This document shows positions 35,587-53,146 of a stretch of 64,000 nt of DNA, piece after piece. Origin of the DNA: Epiperipatus broadwayi. Lineage: Eukaryota > Onychophora > Udeonychophora > Euonychophora > Peripatidae. A program made the position numbers and the translations under genes. How positions within the stretch are numbered: the first letter of the stretch is position 1; each line of letters opens with the position of its first letter. Under the pieces are notes generated by a model that saw only the letters and a list, made by a program, of their open reading frames with translations, had not been told where the DNA came from and did no database searches. The stretch spans positions 660,001 through 724,000 of the forward strand of contig JAQFVV010000352.1 in NCBI GenBank assembly GCA_028023455.1, read 5' to 3'.

Positions 35587-38345
35587 CGATCATAGCTTCA
35601 TGATCTTTCACATGTAGCCAACTTCAAACCCTTGTACTAACCTTGAATTTCCGATGCAATGGGGCTTTATACATTCAGTTCACGCTAGTTTCCTTAAAGA
35701 AAAATTATTATAAATGTGTGTTAAAATTAACTCGTTTGAGATTTAAAGTAATCATTTCTATTAATAAATTCATGATAGAATTATTCATGAATTTATATAT
35801 ATTATAACTGCATGGATTGTGCTGCATATATATTTATAAATATTTAAATGTACATATTCGTTCTAAAGTTTCATTGCGTCTCGGGAATGTTTTATTTTAC
35901 TTTAAATAGTTTGTTGAAATTTTTAGTGATTAAAAGCTACATTCTTTCAATAAGCTTTCAGATTGTCCCTTTCCAAAAACAATGGGTAAAGTTTTTATTA
36001 ATTAGAAAAACAATAAGTATTTAAAATGTAAGGACGGTCACTAATTAAAATAATTTTTCTGATTTTAAAAATTCATTTTCTAATTAGAAAATGAATTCAA
36101 GTTAATGAGTTTGAAAGCCTTATCGAAGGAATGTATCTAAAAGCAACTAGTAAATTTTTGTAAGATTGATTAGGAAAGAAGTGCTAGCCTGAAGGCATCA
36201 GATACAGTATAAAGAGCCCAGGAAAAGTTTCCAAGCAGCTATTATTCCTCATTAAGAGAAGCCATATATATTTCATTAGAGAAGAAGCCGCCCAGTTAAA
36301 TTATGAAGGAAAATTTGTTTCTACCATGGTGGAGGGGGGGGGGGGGCTTAACTTCAGGAGTCTTACTATGGTTCCTGAAGTCTCCTGCAAATCTTCAAAG
36401 TAGCTGCAATATAAAAATTTATATACCAATCGTAAGCTGCCGAAACCTTAGAGAAATCTTTCAAAATGTCATTCAAATAATTTTACAAAATGCCCATCTA
36501 CGTTTCATCCAACTGGACTCTGCCGTGTGTAATAACCATGAAGAAATGGTAATATCTTTCATATATGAACCCCTACTTTCTGGCCCATTTTCAAACTCTA
36601 TTTTACACTATCTTTAAATTAAGTGCTGTTAAAAGTTCTTCTCTTTCCTTAATGTATTAATGCTATTTTAAATTATGTAGTAATTCTCTATCTTAATCTC
36701 TTGTCTTTAAATTTAATATTTGTTAACTTTCTCTTTTCTTAAGAGGCGGTTCGTTTATTTAACCTTATTATATATTTGAGATGATTATTAATGTCTTTTA
36801 TTTTTATTATATGCCAGTAAAACTTCAACTCGATAATAATTTCCTTCATTGCATTTGCCTTGTTAAATGATATTATATTAATTTTTATAGTAATTCTTAC
36901 CCACAAGAACTCATTGGATACAATTCTATTAATTATCGAGTTGAAGTATTTATACAATTCTTGCTATTTTTATTAATGGCTAATAATAATAAATTATTAG
37001 CTCAATTTCTAACCTATGCTCCCGGCCACTTTACTGAGTTTATAATATATATTTATTCACATTAATATATTGTTTCGCAAAAAGGTCAATAAAGAAATTA
37101 AATGAATATATATTAATTCAAATTTTATACTTTCTATTAATATTCAGGAAGAGCATGAGATTTAGGGCATAATTAATATGATTTCTAATTGCATTGAATA
37201 CTTTTTGATTAAAGCACGTTTGACTTTAATTTAACTTGATCAGGTCATCACGTAGAGCATTATATAAAATGAGTTTTATTATTTAAATACGATGATTACC
37301 AAGTCATCATTTTCCAGCTAACATGAGCCATCCCATGCTTCGTAAGCTTGTCATCGGTGATCTTCATGTTTATTTTAATAAATAGGAAGAAAGCACTTCC
37401 TCACTTGCTCGTTTTTATATTTGGAACACCAAAGGTTCGTAGCTATGACTCGACGTGGTTTCCCCTGTGTTCCATATCTCCTTCAAAAGGGCAGTAAAGA
37501 CTTGTAAAACACAAGCCGCCCTGCTGTTTTTCTTAAATCATATTTATTCTTATAGCTCATAAGTCATCAGTACTGTTTATTTCTCACTTCCAGTAAAGCT
37601 CGCTCTCATGCTCGTAAATCGTGATGAATTGATTTTATTAAAGTCAAACAAATTCATGTTTATTTATAATTAAGTAAGTTTTTATTAAATATTAAAGTTA
37701 TACCCTAAATACGTATCTTGCTCCTTGTGAATTGATTTAGGAATGTGAAAATGAATCTCACATTGTTTCTTTTAGAATTAGATCAATAATTTATGTCACA
37801 GCCAAATACCTTTATCTACCTTTATTTACTTGTCAGGGCATAGACATATATAATAATTCCAGAATATTGTGTAATAGTATTTGCATATAATAAGGACTGC
37901 CATTCTTGTTGTAATTATAAATTCCGTTTAAAGACTAGAGGTAATCTATATAATCACAATCTAAAAGTTGAACAAAATTATAATTCTTCTTAAACATTTT
38001 ATTAACACATTTGGTTTTTTTACTTTCTTTTTTTTTATTCAAATTATTTTAATATTAATGCTCACTGTCTGTATTGGCAACCCGAACATATATATATGAG
38101 TTGACTTATAAAGATTCTTAGTTATTTTATTATACTTCATTAGTGTTAAATCAGGGGTCTCATTAATCATCATCATCATCCGTTGAGCTAGTTCCTTGGC
38201 GCATAGTCATGTACCGTCGATATATGCCATCCATTTATCTGATCTGAGCTCGTGAGTTGGGTTTGAATTCAGTTTGAACCGCCTGAGTTTGAATCCAACT
38301 TTGAGTTTGGATTTGTTGATGTGTTGGCTTCTTTTTGACCGGTAC
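35587..38345 (-). repeat. Right arm of the giant inverted repeat
   Basis: About 2.76 kb, reverse complement of 25785-28523. A 104-codon plus-strand ORF (36303-36617) spans a poly-G run. It is not open on the matching strand of the left arm and has no recognisable domain, so I treat it as chance. Confidence 0.85.
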
Positions 38346-40360
38346 AATATTTAAAAGTTTAATTTATCATATAAATTGTAATAATTATAAAAGATAGTGA
38401 AAGAAAAAGTAGGACGTGATTTTAGTTTTGTTTATGTATTTATTTTAGAGATTCTATATAAAGACATAAACTAATGAAACGAATTTGAGTATAAAGAGAT
38501 AGGAGAAATACTTTACTGCAGGGATCATAGTTTGATGGAATGTACATTGGAAGTAAATAGAAAATGAAATGAAGCACATGTATTTCAGTGGCACAAAAGT
38601 TCTAAGGAAGAGAATGTATTACATGGCAAACTGAAATGAAAAATATACGGTCTGTAAAGAAGCCATTTTTAAGATATTATATTTAATGATTTTAGCTTGT
38701 AAACATAATTTAAACTTTATAAATTTTACAACTGAATATTTCACTATAGCTAGAATAATGATGTGATATTAAAATATAGTTTGAAATAGAAAATGTAGCT
38801 GTGTTGTGAATAAAAAACTTTTGAGGCGTTTGTAATCTTAGGGAGTAAATTACAGCAATTAATTTTCGAAAATAATCCATGTGATAAACCTATGATCTAT
38901 TCTCTTATACAGTAATGTTACTAGTGCATAAATATTCTTTGTATATAAAACAATTATATTAATATAAAACAACATATTGCTGGAGATGAAAAAAATACAT
39001 TTTTAAATTAAAATTGTGAATTAAATTTCTGTTTTCACTGTTATCCACCCCTGATAGAAAGGATGGGTCTGTTATCAAATCTGTTTCTATTGCATTAATC
39101 AGATCTCAAAATAAGATAATAATCCAATCTAGAATCTTATTATATTTATCTATGAATCTGATGTTTATTTATCTTTCAATAATCATTTGATCTCTATATA
39201 TAAAAAATCAAGATCACTACCGCATTAAAGTAGTCAGTTATAAACATATCTTTCATATCGACTTAACATCTTTACACACAACATCCTTAGAATAGACATC
39301 TTGAATTTTCTGAAATCATTATTTTTAACTAACTGCAATTATCGAATAATAAATCGTACCTGAATGAAAATTTAATTATGTTAGGATGTCGTAATGAATT
39401 GTATTAATCTATAACAGAAACTATCGATTTTCTATCAAAGTAAAATATATTTTACTGCTTCAATTGATTTTACAAGAATAAAGTTGATAGAATGTCAATA
39501 CAACTCTATTTAATCTATCATTTTAAGACAAATACGATTTCCTGTTAGATAACTATTCAAAATGTAATCCATTACTATAAAATCTCATTCATTAAATCTA
39601 TTGAAGATATCTTACTAAAAATTTGTTGAATCTAAAAAAAACGTTTTATTACAAGTTACTGCGCGTGTTATACATTATGTAACATAAGCATGAGTTTATT
39701 TTAATATATATATATAACATGAATGTTTGTATTATTATATAAATAAATGTAAAGTTTATTTTTACTTCTTGGAAATGTAAGTTTTATTTATATTTTGACT
39801 GAATTCGCATCACTTTTTTTTCACTCTCTATATTTATGTTTAGATAAACAATGGTAATTTGAAAAAAAAAAAAAATCAAACGGATATATATATATAGAAA
39901 GTAAAAAATATACAGATACGCTGACATACAATAGTTTATTAGGCAAATAGATAGGTAGATAGATGGACAAATTGTAGCTAGATATAAATATATAGATGAA
40001 TTTTTAGTTGTTAAATAGATAGTTAAAGAAAGGAAGACAGACAAAAAAATAAAAAGCTACATTGATAAATCTATGCATTTATGTATCTATCTATCTTGCT
40101 TTTATATTTATATATCCATCGATATGTCTATTATTAATTTGTCTATTTTTCTCTATCTATTTATTTCTGTTTATCTATTTTTTTTATAATTTCATTTTTT
40201 TGTTTAAAAAAAAAACGATACATGATTGGAAACATAATATAGTTCTTTTTATTATTTTATACTATTGATATTATGTTTTGTAAGATATAAAATATGTAAA
40301 TAATTACATTGTTTATTTGTTAAATTATACAAAATTATCTGTGTATGATTGTTTATCTAG
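38346..40360. other. AT-rich stretch with inverted GATA/TATC simple sequence
   Basis: No gene until 40361. At 39860-40215 GATA-type words on the plus strand (39940-40050) face TATC-type words (40080-40215), with A-runs at the left end and T/A-runs at the right, giving an imperfect hairpin. Confidence 0.5.
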
Positions 40361-40553
40361 ATGGCTAATCCTGGAGATTACTCCAGTCCTCAAAATGAGT
40401 CAACAAAAGAAGGAAAATTTGAAAAAGAATACGATTTACAAGACCCTTATGTTTTGTACGATGAAAGCGAAGACACTTTGTTTCCGGGATATATATTTGC
40501 AGATGAGTCTCTTACTGAAACTAAAAAGGAAAAAGTTCGTAAAAAACCTGAAG
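40361..40553 (+). CDS. Candidate coding exon (64 codons), function unknown
   Basis: An ATG follows directly after a possible 3' splice site (TTTATCTAG ends at 40360). The frame stays open with protein-like codon use to a GT donor at 40554 (CTGAAG then GTATAA), leaving phase 1. The peptide begins MANPGDYSSPQNESTKEG, is acidic through DPYVLYDESEDTLFPGY and ends with a Lys-rich KKEKVRKKPE. It is clearly less AT-biased than its surroundings and is the best host-gene candidate in the window. The open frame continuing to 40654 past the donor is AT-rich, Phe/Tyr-rich and looks intronic. I do not recognise the protein. No downstream exon was found within the next several kb. It could also be a retroelement remnant. 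Confidence 0.45.
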
Positions 40554-41259
40554 GTATAATATTATTTTATTTGCAGAAATTTTATTTTAAAATTATATAT
40601 ATATATTACTTTTTTAATGGAAATACTACGGATCAAGAGAAACCGGCTAACTGAGATAACAATAATGTAATATAGTTAAGCTGCATAAATGATGACTATT
40701 AAAATAATATAATATAAAGACTAGCTCAATATATAATATGTAATAAAATAATATTTTTCACTAATTAAATTTCAAAAAATGTTATTATAATAAAATATCA
40801 GAACACTTAGGTTCTTAATAAATAATTATGGTTCCAAATTATAATACATAAACCACTCATTTACTAATAAATTTAATTTAATAACTGACACATTATTATA
40901 AATAAAGTAAGGTTCTGTCGAAATGATAAATATAATTATAAATCTCCTAATATGAGATGTCCAGTAAGGTACACTAGTTTAAACATTGAGAATGCATCCC
41001 AAAAGATACACTCTCAAAGGCATAAGAATATTACCCCGCCAAATTCACATAACCAAACTACTGTGTAATACTCTCATGTCTCTAAAATACACATTTAGTA
41101 ATCTTAAAATATAATTTAATAAATTTATTACACAAATAACAATAAGCTAATTAATATTATTTTAATAAAATACTAATTAATAACTTTACTCATTATCTCT
41201 CAATAATACATTCACAATCTTCCAAAAGAACGCTAATAATGATGATAATGATGATGATG

Positions 41260-41260
<1 letters not shown>
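40554..41260. other. AT-rich stretch, nothing recognised
   Basis: Downstream of the candidate exon. It has no open frame of note and no repeat partner, and ends in GAT/AAT microsatellite. Confidence 0.5.

Positions 41261-41318
<58 letters not shown>
41240..41318. repeat. (GAT)n/(AAT)n microsatellite
   Basis: GATGATAATGATGATGAT passing into pure AAT, next to the 3' end of the left Penelope-like copy. Confidence 0.95.
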
Positions 41319-41319
<1 letters not shown>

Positions 41320-41410
41320 TAAATTACTTCCCGTAAAATATAAATAAAAAAATATTAACTTAAAAATGAAGTTAAAAAAGAGAAGTTATAAATAAATATA
41401 ATAAAAATAT

Positions 41411-41450
41411 GCTAAACGTTTTCGAGGATCCATGCCTCATAATCATAACT
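41411..41450 (-). ncRNA. Hammerhead-like remnant in the left Penelope copy
   Basis: The minus strand has GAGG/CCUC as stem II followed by GAAAACGUU, at the place where Penelope-like elements are known to carry hammerheads. The 5' core reads AUGAUUAU rather than CUGAUGA, so essential C3 and G8 are lost. It is the same in the right copy, so the change predates the pair. Confidence 0.35.
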
Positions 41451-41503
41451 TTAATAAAAATACATAATAAAATATATACAAAGATATATAAAATTAGCAC
41501 GTG

Positions 41504-42432
41504 TTACATGGACCATTTCTTCGATATATCAAAGCAAGTGTCTTTTCTATTTATAGCATTAATATTTCCATTAATATAGAATGCTTCTTTTATTTTCCTC
41601 TTATGATCATTTGATTCAGTGCATAAAATTACAGGATTGGAAGGAATAATATTGTGTCCAGATTTCATGGAATGCTCCAAAAATACAGAAGATATATTGT
41701 TGTTCTTCTGAGCTCTCTTGTAAGTGTACATGTGTTGAGCAAGCCTAGTATTAACAGTAGCTTTAGTTTCACCATAATATACAGCAAGACATTTTTCTTG
41801 AGGACACGAAATGGAATAAACTACATGTGGGGTGAATGAACGATCAATATGATTTTTTGAGTTGTTGATCAATCTATTAGAATTAGGAGGAGTTCTAAAT
41901 CCAATTTTAAACTTATTGAATAATGCTTTAGTTAATTTGTTAGATATTTTGGAAATGTAAGGAATAGTAATTCTAGGAAGTTGAACACATGGTACAACAC
42001 TATTTATTTTATTATGGAATTTAGAAATATAATTTTTAATAGACCAAAGTTTAAAACCTGCTTTCATCAAATCTTTAATAAAATTATTCAGATTTTCTTT
42101 TCTGTCTGCTTCATATTTACAAAGATGCAAATTTCTAAATAAGAAATAATTTAAACCAGCAAATTTATGTGATGCAGGTGAGTTAAATTTAGGGTGAATA
42201 CAGCTTCTAATTTCAAAAGGCTTAATTATCATCTTGTAATCTATACAGTTATTATTTCTTGATAATGAAAGGTCAAGATATTTGATTTCTTTATTATTAT
42301 TTTCATATACAATGCTAAGTGATAAATTAGATAAACTTTGAAGTTCTTCTCGTATATGTAAAATATTATTCATAGAGGAAATAATAAATATATCATCCAC
42401 ATACTGAATATATGTAAAATCAAGAGTGGAAT
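41504..42432 (-). pseudogene. Penelope-like RT/GIY-YIG polyprotein, left copy, 5'-truncated
   Basis: An uninterrupted frame of about 309 codons runs from the palindrome centre to a stop at 41504; the first ATG is at 42400. It opens with YIQYVDDIFII, the catalytic YVDD box of the reverse transcriptase. RT thumb and linker follow, with PCVQLPRITIPYISK. It ends in a GIY-YIG endonuclease: VVYSIS, a CPQEKC pair of cysteines, YYGETKATVNTRLAQH (catalytic Arg and the conserved His) and HSMKSGHN. This domain order (RT then C-terminal GIY-YIG) defines EN+ Penelope-like elements. Everything upstream of the YVDD box (RT fingers and most of the palm) is missing, so it cannot encode an active enzyme, although this C-terminal part is intact. 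Confidence 0.9.
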
Positions 42433-42435
42433 ACT

Positions 42436-43461
42436 ATGAAAGATGGATGGCCAATGGGCTTACCTCTCAGTGGCATTTTATCTAATGTCTATTTAAATGA
42501 ATTTGAAAGCTCTATAATACCAAAATATTACAATTCCACTCTTGATTTTACATATATTCAGTATGTGGATGATATATTTATTATTTCCTCTATGGATAAT
42601 ATTTTACATATACGAGAAGAACTTCAAAGTTTATCTAATTTATCATTTAGCATTGTATATGAAAATAATAATAAAGAAATAAAATATCTTGACCTTTCAT
42701 TATCAAGAAATAATAACTGTACAGATTACAAGATGATAATTAAGCCTTTTGAAATTAGAAGCTGTATTCACCCTAAATCTTACTCACCTGCATCACATAA
42801 ATTTGCTGGTTTAAATTATTTCTTATTTAGAAATTTGCATCTTTGTAAATATGAAGCAGACAGAAAAGAAAATCTGAATAATTTTATTAAAGATTTGATG
42901 AAATCAGGTTTTAAACTTTGGTCTATTAAAAATTATATTTCTAAATTCCATAATAAAATAAATAGTGTTGTACCATGTGTTCAACTTCCTAGAATTACTA
43001 TTCCTTACATTTCCAAAATATCTAACAAATTAACTAAAGCATTATTCAATAAGTTTAAAATTGGATTTAGAACTCCTCCTAATTCTAATAAATTGATCAA
43101 CAACTCAAAAGATCATATTGATCATTCATTCACCCCATATGTAGTTTATTCCATTTCATGTCCTCAAGAAAAATGTCTTGCTGTATATTATGGTGAAACT
43201 AAAGCTACTGTTAATACTAGGCTTGCTCAACACATGTACACTTACAAGAGAGCTCAGAAGAACAACAATATATTTTCTGTATTTTTGTAGCATTCTATGA
43301 AATCTGGACACAATTTTATTCCTTCCAATCCTGTAATTTTATGCACTGAATCAAATGATCATAAGAGGAAAATAAAAGAAGCATTCTATATTAGTGTAAA
43401 TATTAATGCTATAAATAGAAAAGACACTTGCTTTGATATATCGAAGAAATGGTCCATGTAA
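42436..43461 (+). pseudogene. Penelope-like RT/GIY-YIG polyprotein, right copy, truncated with nonsense mutation
   Basis: This copy reaches slightly further upstream than the left one. It begins in the RT block with GWPMGLPLSGILSNVYLNEF, the motif just before YVDD. It continues through YVDDIFII, thumb, linker and the GIY-YIG domain (VVYSIS, YYGETKATVNTRLAQH). A TAG at 43288-43290 replaces the Glu codon of VFLEHSMKSG in the left copy; the frame then continues to a TAA at 43459-43461. About a dozen residues differ between the copies over roughly 260. Truncation and the nonsense codon make it a dead copy. Confidence 0.9.
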
Positions 43462-43514
43462 CACGTGCTAATTTTATATATCTTTGTATATATTTTATTA
43501 TGTATTTTTATGAA

Positions 43515-43554
43515 AGCTATGATTATGAGGCATGGATCCTCGAAAACGTTTAGC
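43515..43554 (+). ncRNA. Hammerhead-like remnant in the right Penelope copy
   Basis: GCU (43516-43518) can pair with AGC (43552-43554) as a short helix I. GAGG/CCUC is stem II, then GAAA and a self-complementary AACGUU as helix III. The 5' core AUGAUUAU deviates at essential positions. I read it as a degenerate ribozyme at the expected place in the element. Confidence 0.35.
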
Positions 43555-43619
43555 ATATTTTTATTATATTTATTTATAACTTCTCTTTTTTAACTTCATT
43601 TTTAAGTTAATATTTTTTT

Positions 43620-50398
<6,779 letters not shown>

Positions 50399-50966
50399 TT
50401 CAAAGATCAGCCTTTCAAGCTAATTGTGCGTGCATCTTCTGCGAGTGTTAAATAATAAATGAATACTTCACTTTACAATACAAGATATAGTATTTATGCA
50501 GGAATAAAAGGAATCCTCTTATTCCTACGACTCAAATTCTTTTATATGAGCAAATCTGAAGTACTGTTGAGTAAAGCATGAGAGTAGAATTCTCATTTTA
50601 AATTACTATCTGTGATGTTGGAATGAATGACATCAGTGAAATTGTCTAGAATTTACTAGTGGTCACTCTAAGCGAAACTTAATTATAAGTAAATAAGCAT
50701 TTATTTTTATATGATGCTATGCATACACTGACGTCATTCAATCCAACATCATAGATAGTAACTTAAAGTGAGAATTCTACTCTCACGCTTTACTCAACAG
50801 TACTTCAGATTTGCTCATATAAAAGAATTTGAGTCATAGCAATAAGAGGATTCCTTTTATTCCTGCATAAATACTATATCTTGTATTGTAGAGTGAAGTA
50901 TTCATTTATTATTTAACACTTACAGAAGACGCATGCACAATTAGCTTGAAAGGCTGATCTTTGAAC
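50399..50966. repeat. Inverted repeat with 240-bp arms
   Basis: 50399-50638 is the reverse complement of 50726-50966 with scattered differences (for example TTCAAAGATCAGCCTTTCAAG at the left end and its complement at the right, cut here to the outer 20 bases or so). The 87-bp spacer contains the left arm of a second inverted repeat. No clear target duplication is seen. Foldback element or local inverted duplication. Confidence 0.85.
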
Positions 50967-51009
50967 GTATACAATTGTATGCATAGCATCATATAAAAAT
51001 AAATGCTTA
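50694..51009. repeat. Second inverted repeat, interlocked with the first
   Basis: TAAGCATTTATTTTTATATG and the following bases to about 50728 are the reverse complement of about 50977-51009. These arms enclose the right arm of the 50399-50966 repeat, so the order is A, B, A', B'. Confidence 0.85.
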
Positions 51010-51208
51010 ATACATTTTAAATAAGATTATTAGTTTAATGATTAACTTATTGCACAATCCATTCTGTAAATAAACTAGTAGAAATTATAATTTATAAATG
51101 CATTGTATTTGTAATTTTGTAAATGTGCACATACTCGAAAATATTGTAAACAAAGAAATATTGAAGAAGACCATCACTAAAATTATTAATTATAAATAAT
51201 TATTAAAT

Positions 51209-51234
51209 CATATTATATATATATATATATATAT
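51209..51234. repeat. (TA)n target of the first solo LTR
   Basis: Alternating TA ends exactly where TGTAACGG begins. Confidence 0.85.
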
Positions 51235-53110
51235 TGTAACGGAATAGCATTACATGGTATTCAAACCCAGGCGTATGGGGGTATATTTAACTATAATCAA
51301 TGGACGAAATAACTGACAGGGACAAAACTTTTATAAAAGCGGTCTTGCTTTAATAATAAGCGAAGAACAGCCGTTTCTAAAAGCCGATCGCAGCTATATA
51401 AGAGTACCTGTCAGATTTATTGAAAAAAAGAGTAAAAATTGTTGTTATTTTATTATTTTGTGTGTGTGTGCTAAGAATAAATCTATAATCCGTCGTTGTA
51501 GTTTTTTTTATTATTCATTTTGATTAATTAAAGAAGAATGATTGAACGCAAGTTTAACTTTTATCAAATAATTTAAATTAATTAGCAATATGTTCTGAAA
51601 TTCCAAGCAATCTCAGATTAATTTGTACAAACGTAATTAGTAAATGTAAAATTAGAAATTGAAACAATAGGCAGAATATGTGCTGGTACGCTGAGATAAA
51701 ACAAGCCAAAATTAGAAACAGAGGTGTGAGAAAGTGTACACCGCTATTGTACGACTCAGATTTCTGTCCCCAGAGAAACAATACCTAAGAAAAACGGTTA
51801 AATTCCAAACTAATGTCAACAATCCCAGAAATCTCGGAGTTGAGCTGACACGCGATGGACTTATCAAATAAAGGGACTCACAGGTGCATGGGATTGATTG
51901 GAGGAGAAAAATTCAAGGTGTGAGGGCGTGAAGGCAAAGATCAAAAAGGCCGAACAGCGTTTTCAGAGGACAGTTGTGCTCTTCTTTAGAGAAATTATTA
52001 AGAGACTTGATTTTTATTAGACATTATGAATCTAACTGCCATGCGTTGCTGAATATAGAATTCGCGGCTTGACCGCCGGACCTCCGCGTCCAGTCCAGCT
52101 GATTGCCATCAAGATGCTCATACCACCGGAGAACCTCATATTAGGACCACGCTCGCTTGGAGACCGCGCAAATCGCCGGAATACCTCATTAAAGAATAAT
52201 CTTCGCTCAGGATCCCATTACAGTCGTTCTACATTTCACAGGTAGCTATCTTAAAATTTGTTATATTCAATTGTGCACTTAAAGAAATAACTTTAATATC
52301 CAGAAATATTAGAAAGACATCTAAAACAGTATAATTAATATTAATCATTTATGAACAGTTCGAGAATTTTTACCTAATAAATTTGCCGACTGATCAACAG
52401 TCTGAAATAATATGTGCAAAGTAATTTGAAGTTTACCGTTAATTGTCTTGGCTTGCCGATCACATACCTGCATTAATCAGTATTAAACAGATTAAATAAA
52501 TATTTATATAGCTAATTTTTTTTGTTATTTAATTGCTTGGAATTTCAACATAAATTTATATATCTCGGAATGAATGCTTTAGCATAAGTTTGTTTGTATG
52601 GAAATGAATGCAGTTGATATTTTGGGGGTGGGATTTTATTGATTTTATGCTGAATGCAGTTGATATTTTGGGGGTGGGATTTTATTGATTTTATGCTTAT
52701 GTCGTGATGCTTTTTAGACTAAATTTAAGTTGGATTAATTTGTTCTGTGGGATATAGGGCAGGCCCTTCTATGATTATAATAACGGAGGTAGTGTGAAGG
52801 GTAATTGTGGCTGTGTTCGTTTCATGTTTCCGACTGGAGCGAGGCACGGGCATGTTTTGTGATATAATTGAGTGGGCTTATGCACATACGTGGCGGACTC
52901 TTCTAAAAGTTCTCCTGGCGCCTATTACTGGGATTCGATTCGAATCTATGTATAAAATAAATAAAGCGTACGTGTATGGGTGTTAGAAATTATCGTCGCA
53001 GAACATCATGTAATCCCCGGACGGAAGAACACAGCGGGTGCCAACAAAAAAAGGAATCGTCAAGCAAGGATTAGAGTAGGTAGTGAAATGTCACGGTCCC
53101 GTGGGTGGTT

Positions 53111-53113
<3 letters not shown>
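51235..53113 (+). mobile_element. Probable solo LTR, 1.88 kb, in (TA)n
   Basis: It begins TGTAACGGAATAGC and ends GTGGGTGGTTACA, so the ends are a 6-bp inverted TGTAAC/GTTACA with TG...CA as in LTRs. Both flanks are alternating AT, so a target duplication cannot be distinguished. The interior is markedly GC-richer than the flanks (for example GACCGCCGGACCTCCGCG near 52068). There is a TATA-like TATATAAG near 51395 and AATAAATAAAG near 52957, compatible with plus orientation. No internal gag-pol is present. A 46-bp direct duplication lies at 52605-52696. A TIR transposon is less likely because the ends share only six bases. Confidence 0.6.
52605..52696. repeat. 46-bp direct duplication inside the solo LTR
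   Basis: TGAATGCAGTTGATATTTTG starts at 52605 and again at 52651. The two copies are identical as far as I can compare them. Confidence 0.95.

Positions 53114-53146
<33 letters not shown>

Larger units (their letters stand above)
25785..38345. mobile_element. Giant inverted-repeat (foldback) structure, 12.6 kb
   Basis: The left arm 25785-28523 and right arm 35587-38345 are reverse complements along their whole length, as checked at the outer ends, poly-C/poly-G tracts (27799 and 36335), middle (26940 and 37200) and inner ends. The outermost bases are GTACC...GGTAC, flanked on both sides by AAT (25782-25784 and 38346-38348), a possible 3-bp target duplication. The 7.06-kb core has no recognisable transposase but holds degenerate tandem repeats. 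A foldback-type DNA transposon with very long TIRs fits; an inverted segmental duplication is the alternative. Confidence 0.65.

Noticed and set aside
36303-36617. 104-codon plus-strand ORF in the right arm of the giant repeat
   Set aside because: It crosses a poly-G run, shows no domain, and is not preserved in the left arm.
39860-40215. Possible inverted-repeat element made of GATA and TATC words
   Set aside because: Similarity between arms is only that of simple sequence on opposite strands. No defined ends.
51235-53113. TIR DNA transposon with TA target duplication
   Set aside because: The two ends share only TGTAAC, which fits LTR termini better than TIRs. Kept as an alternative only.
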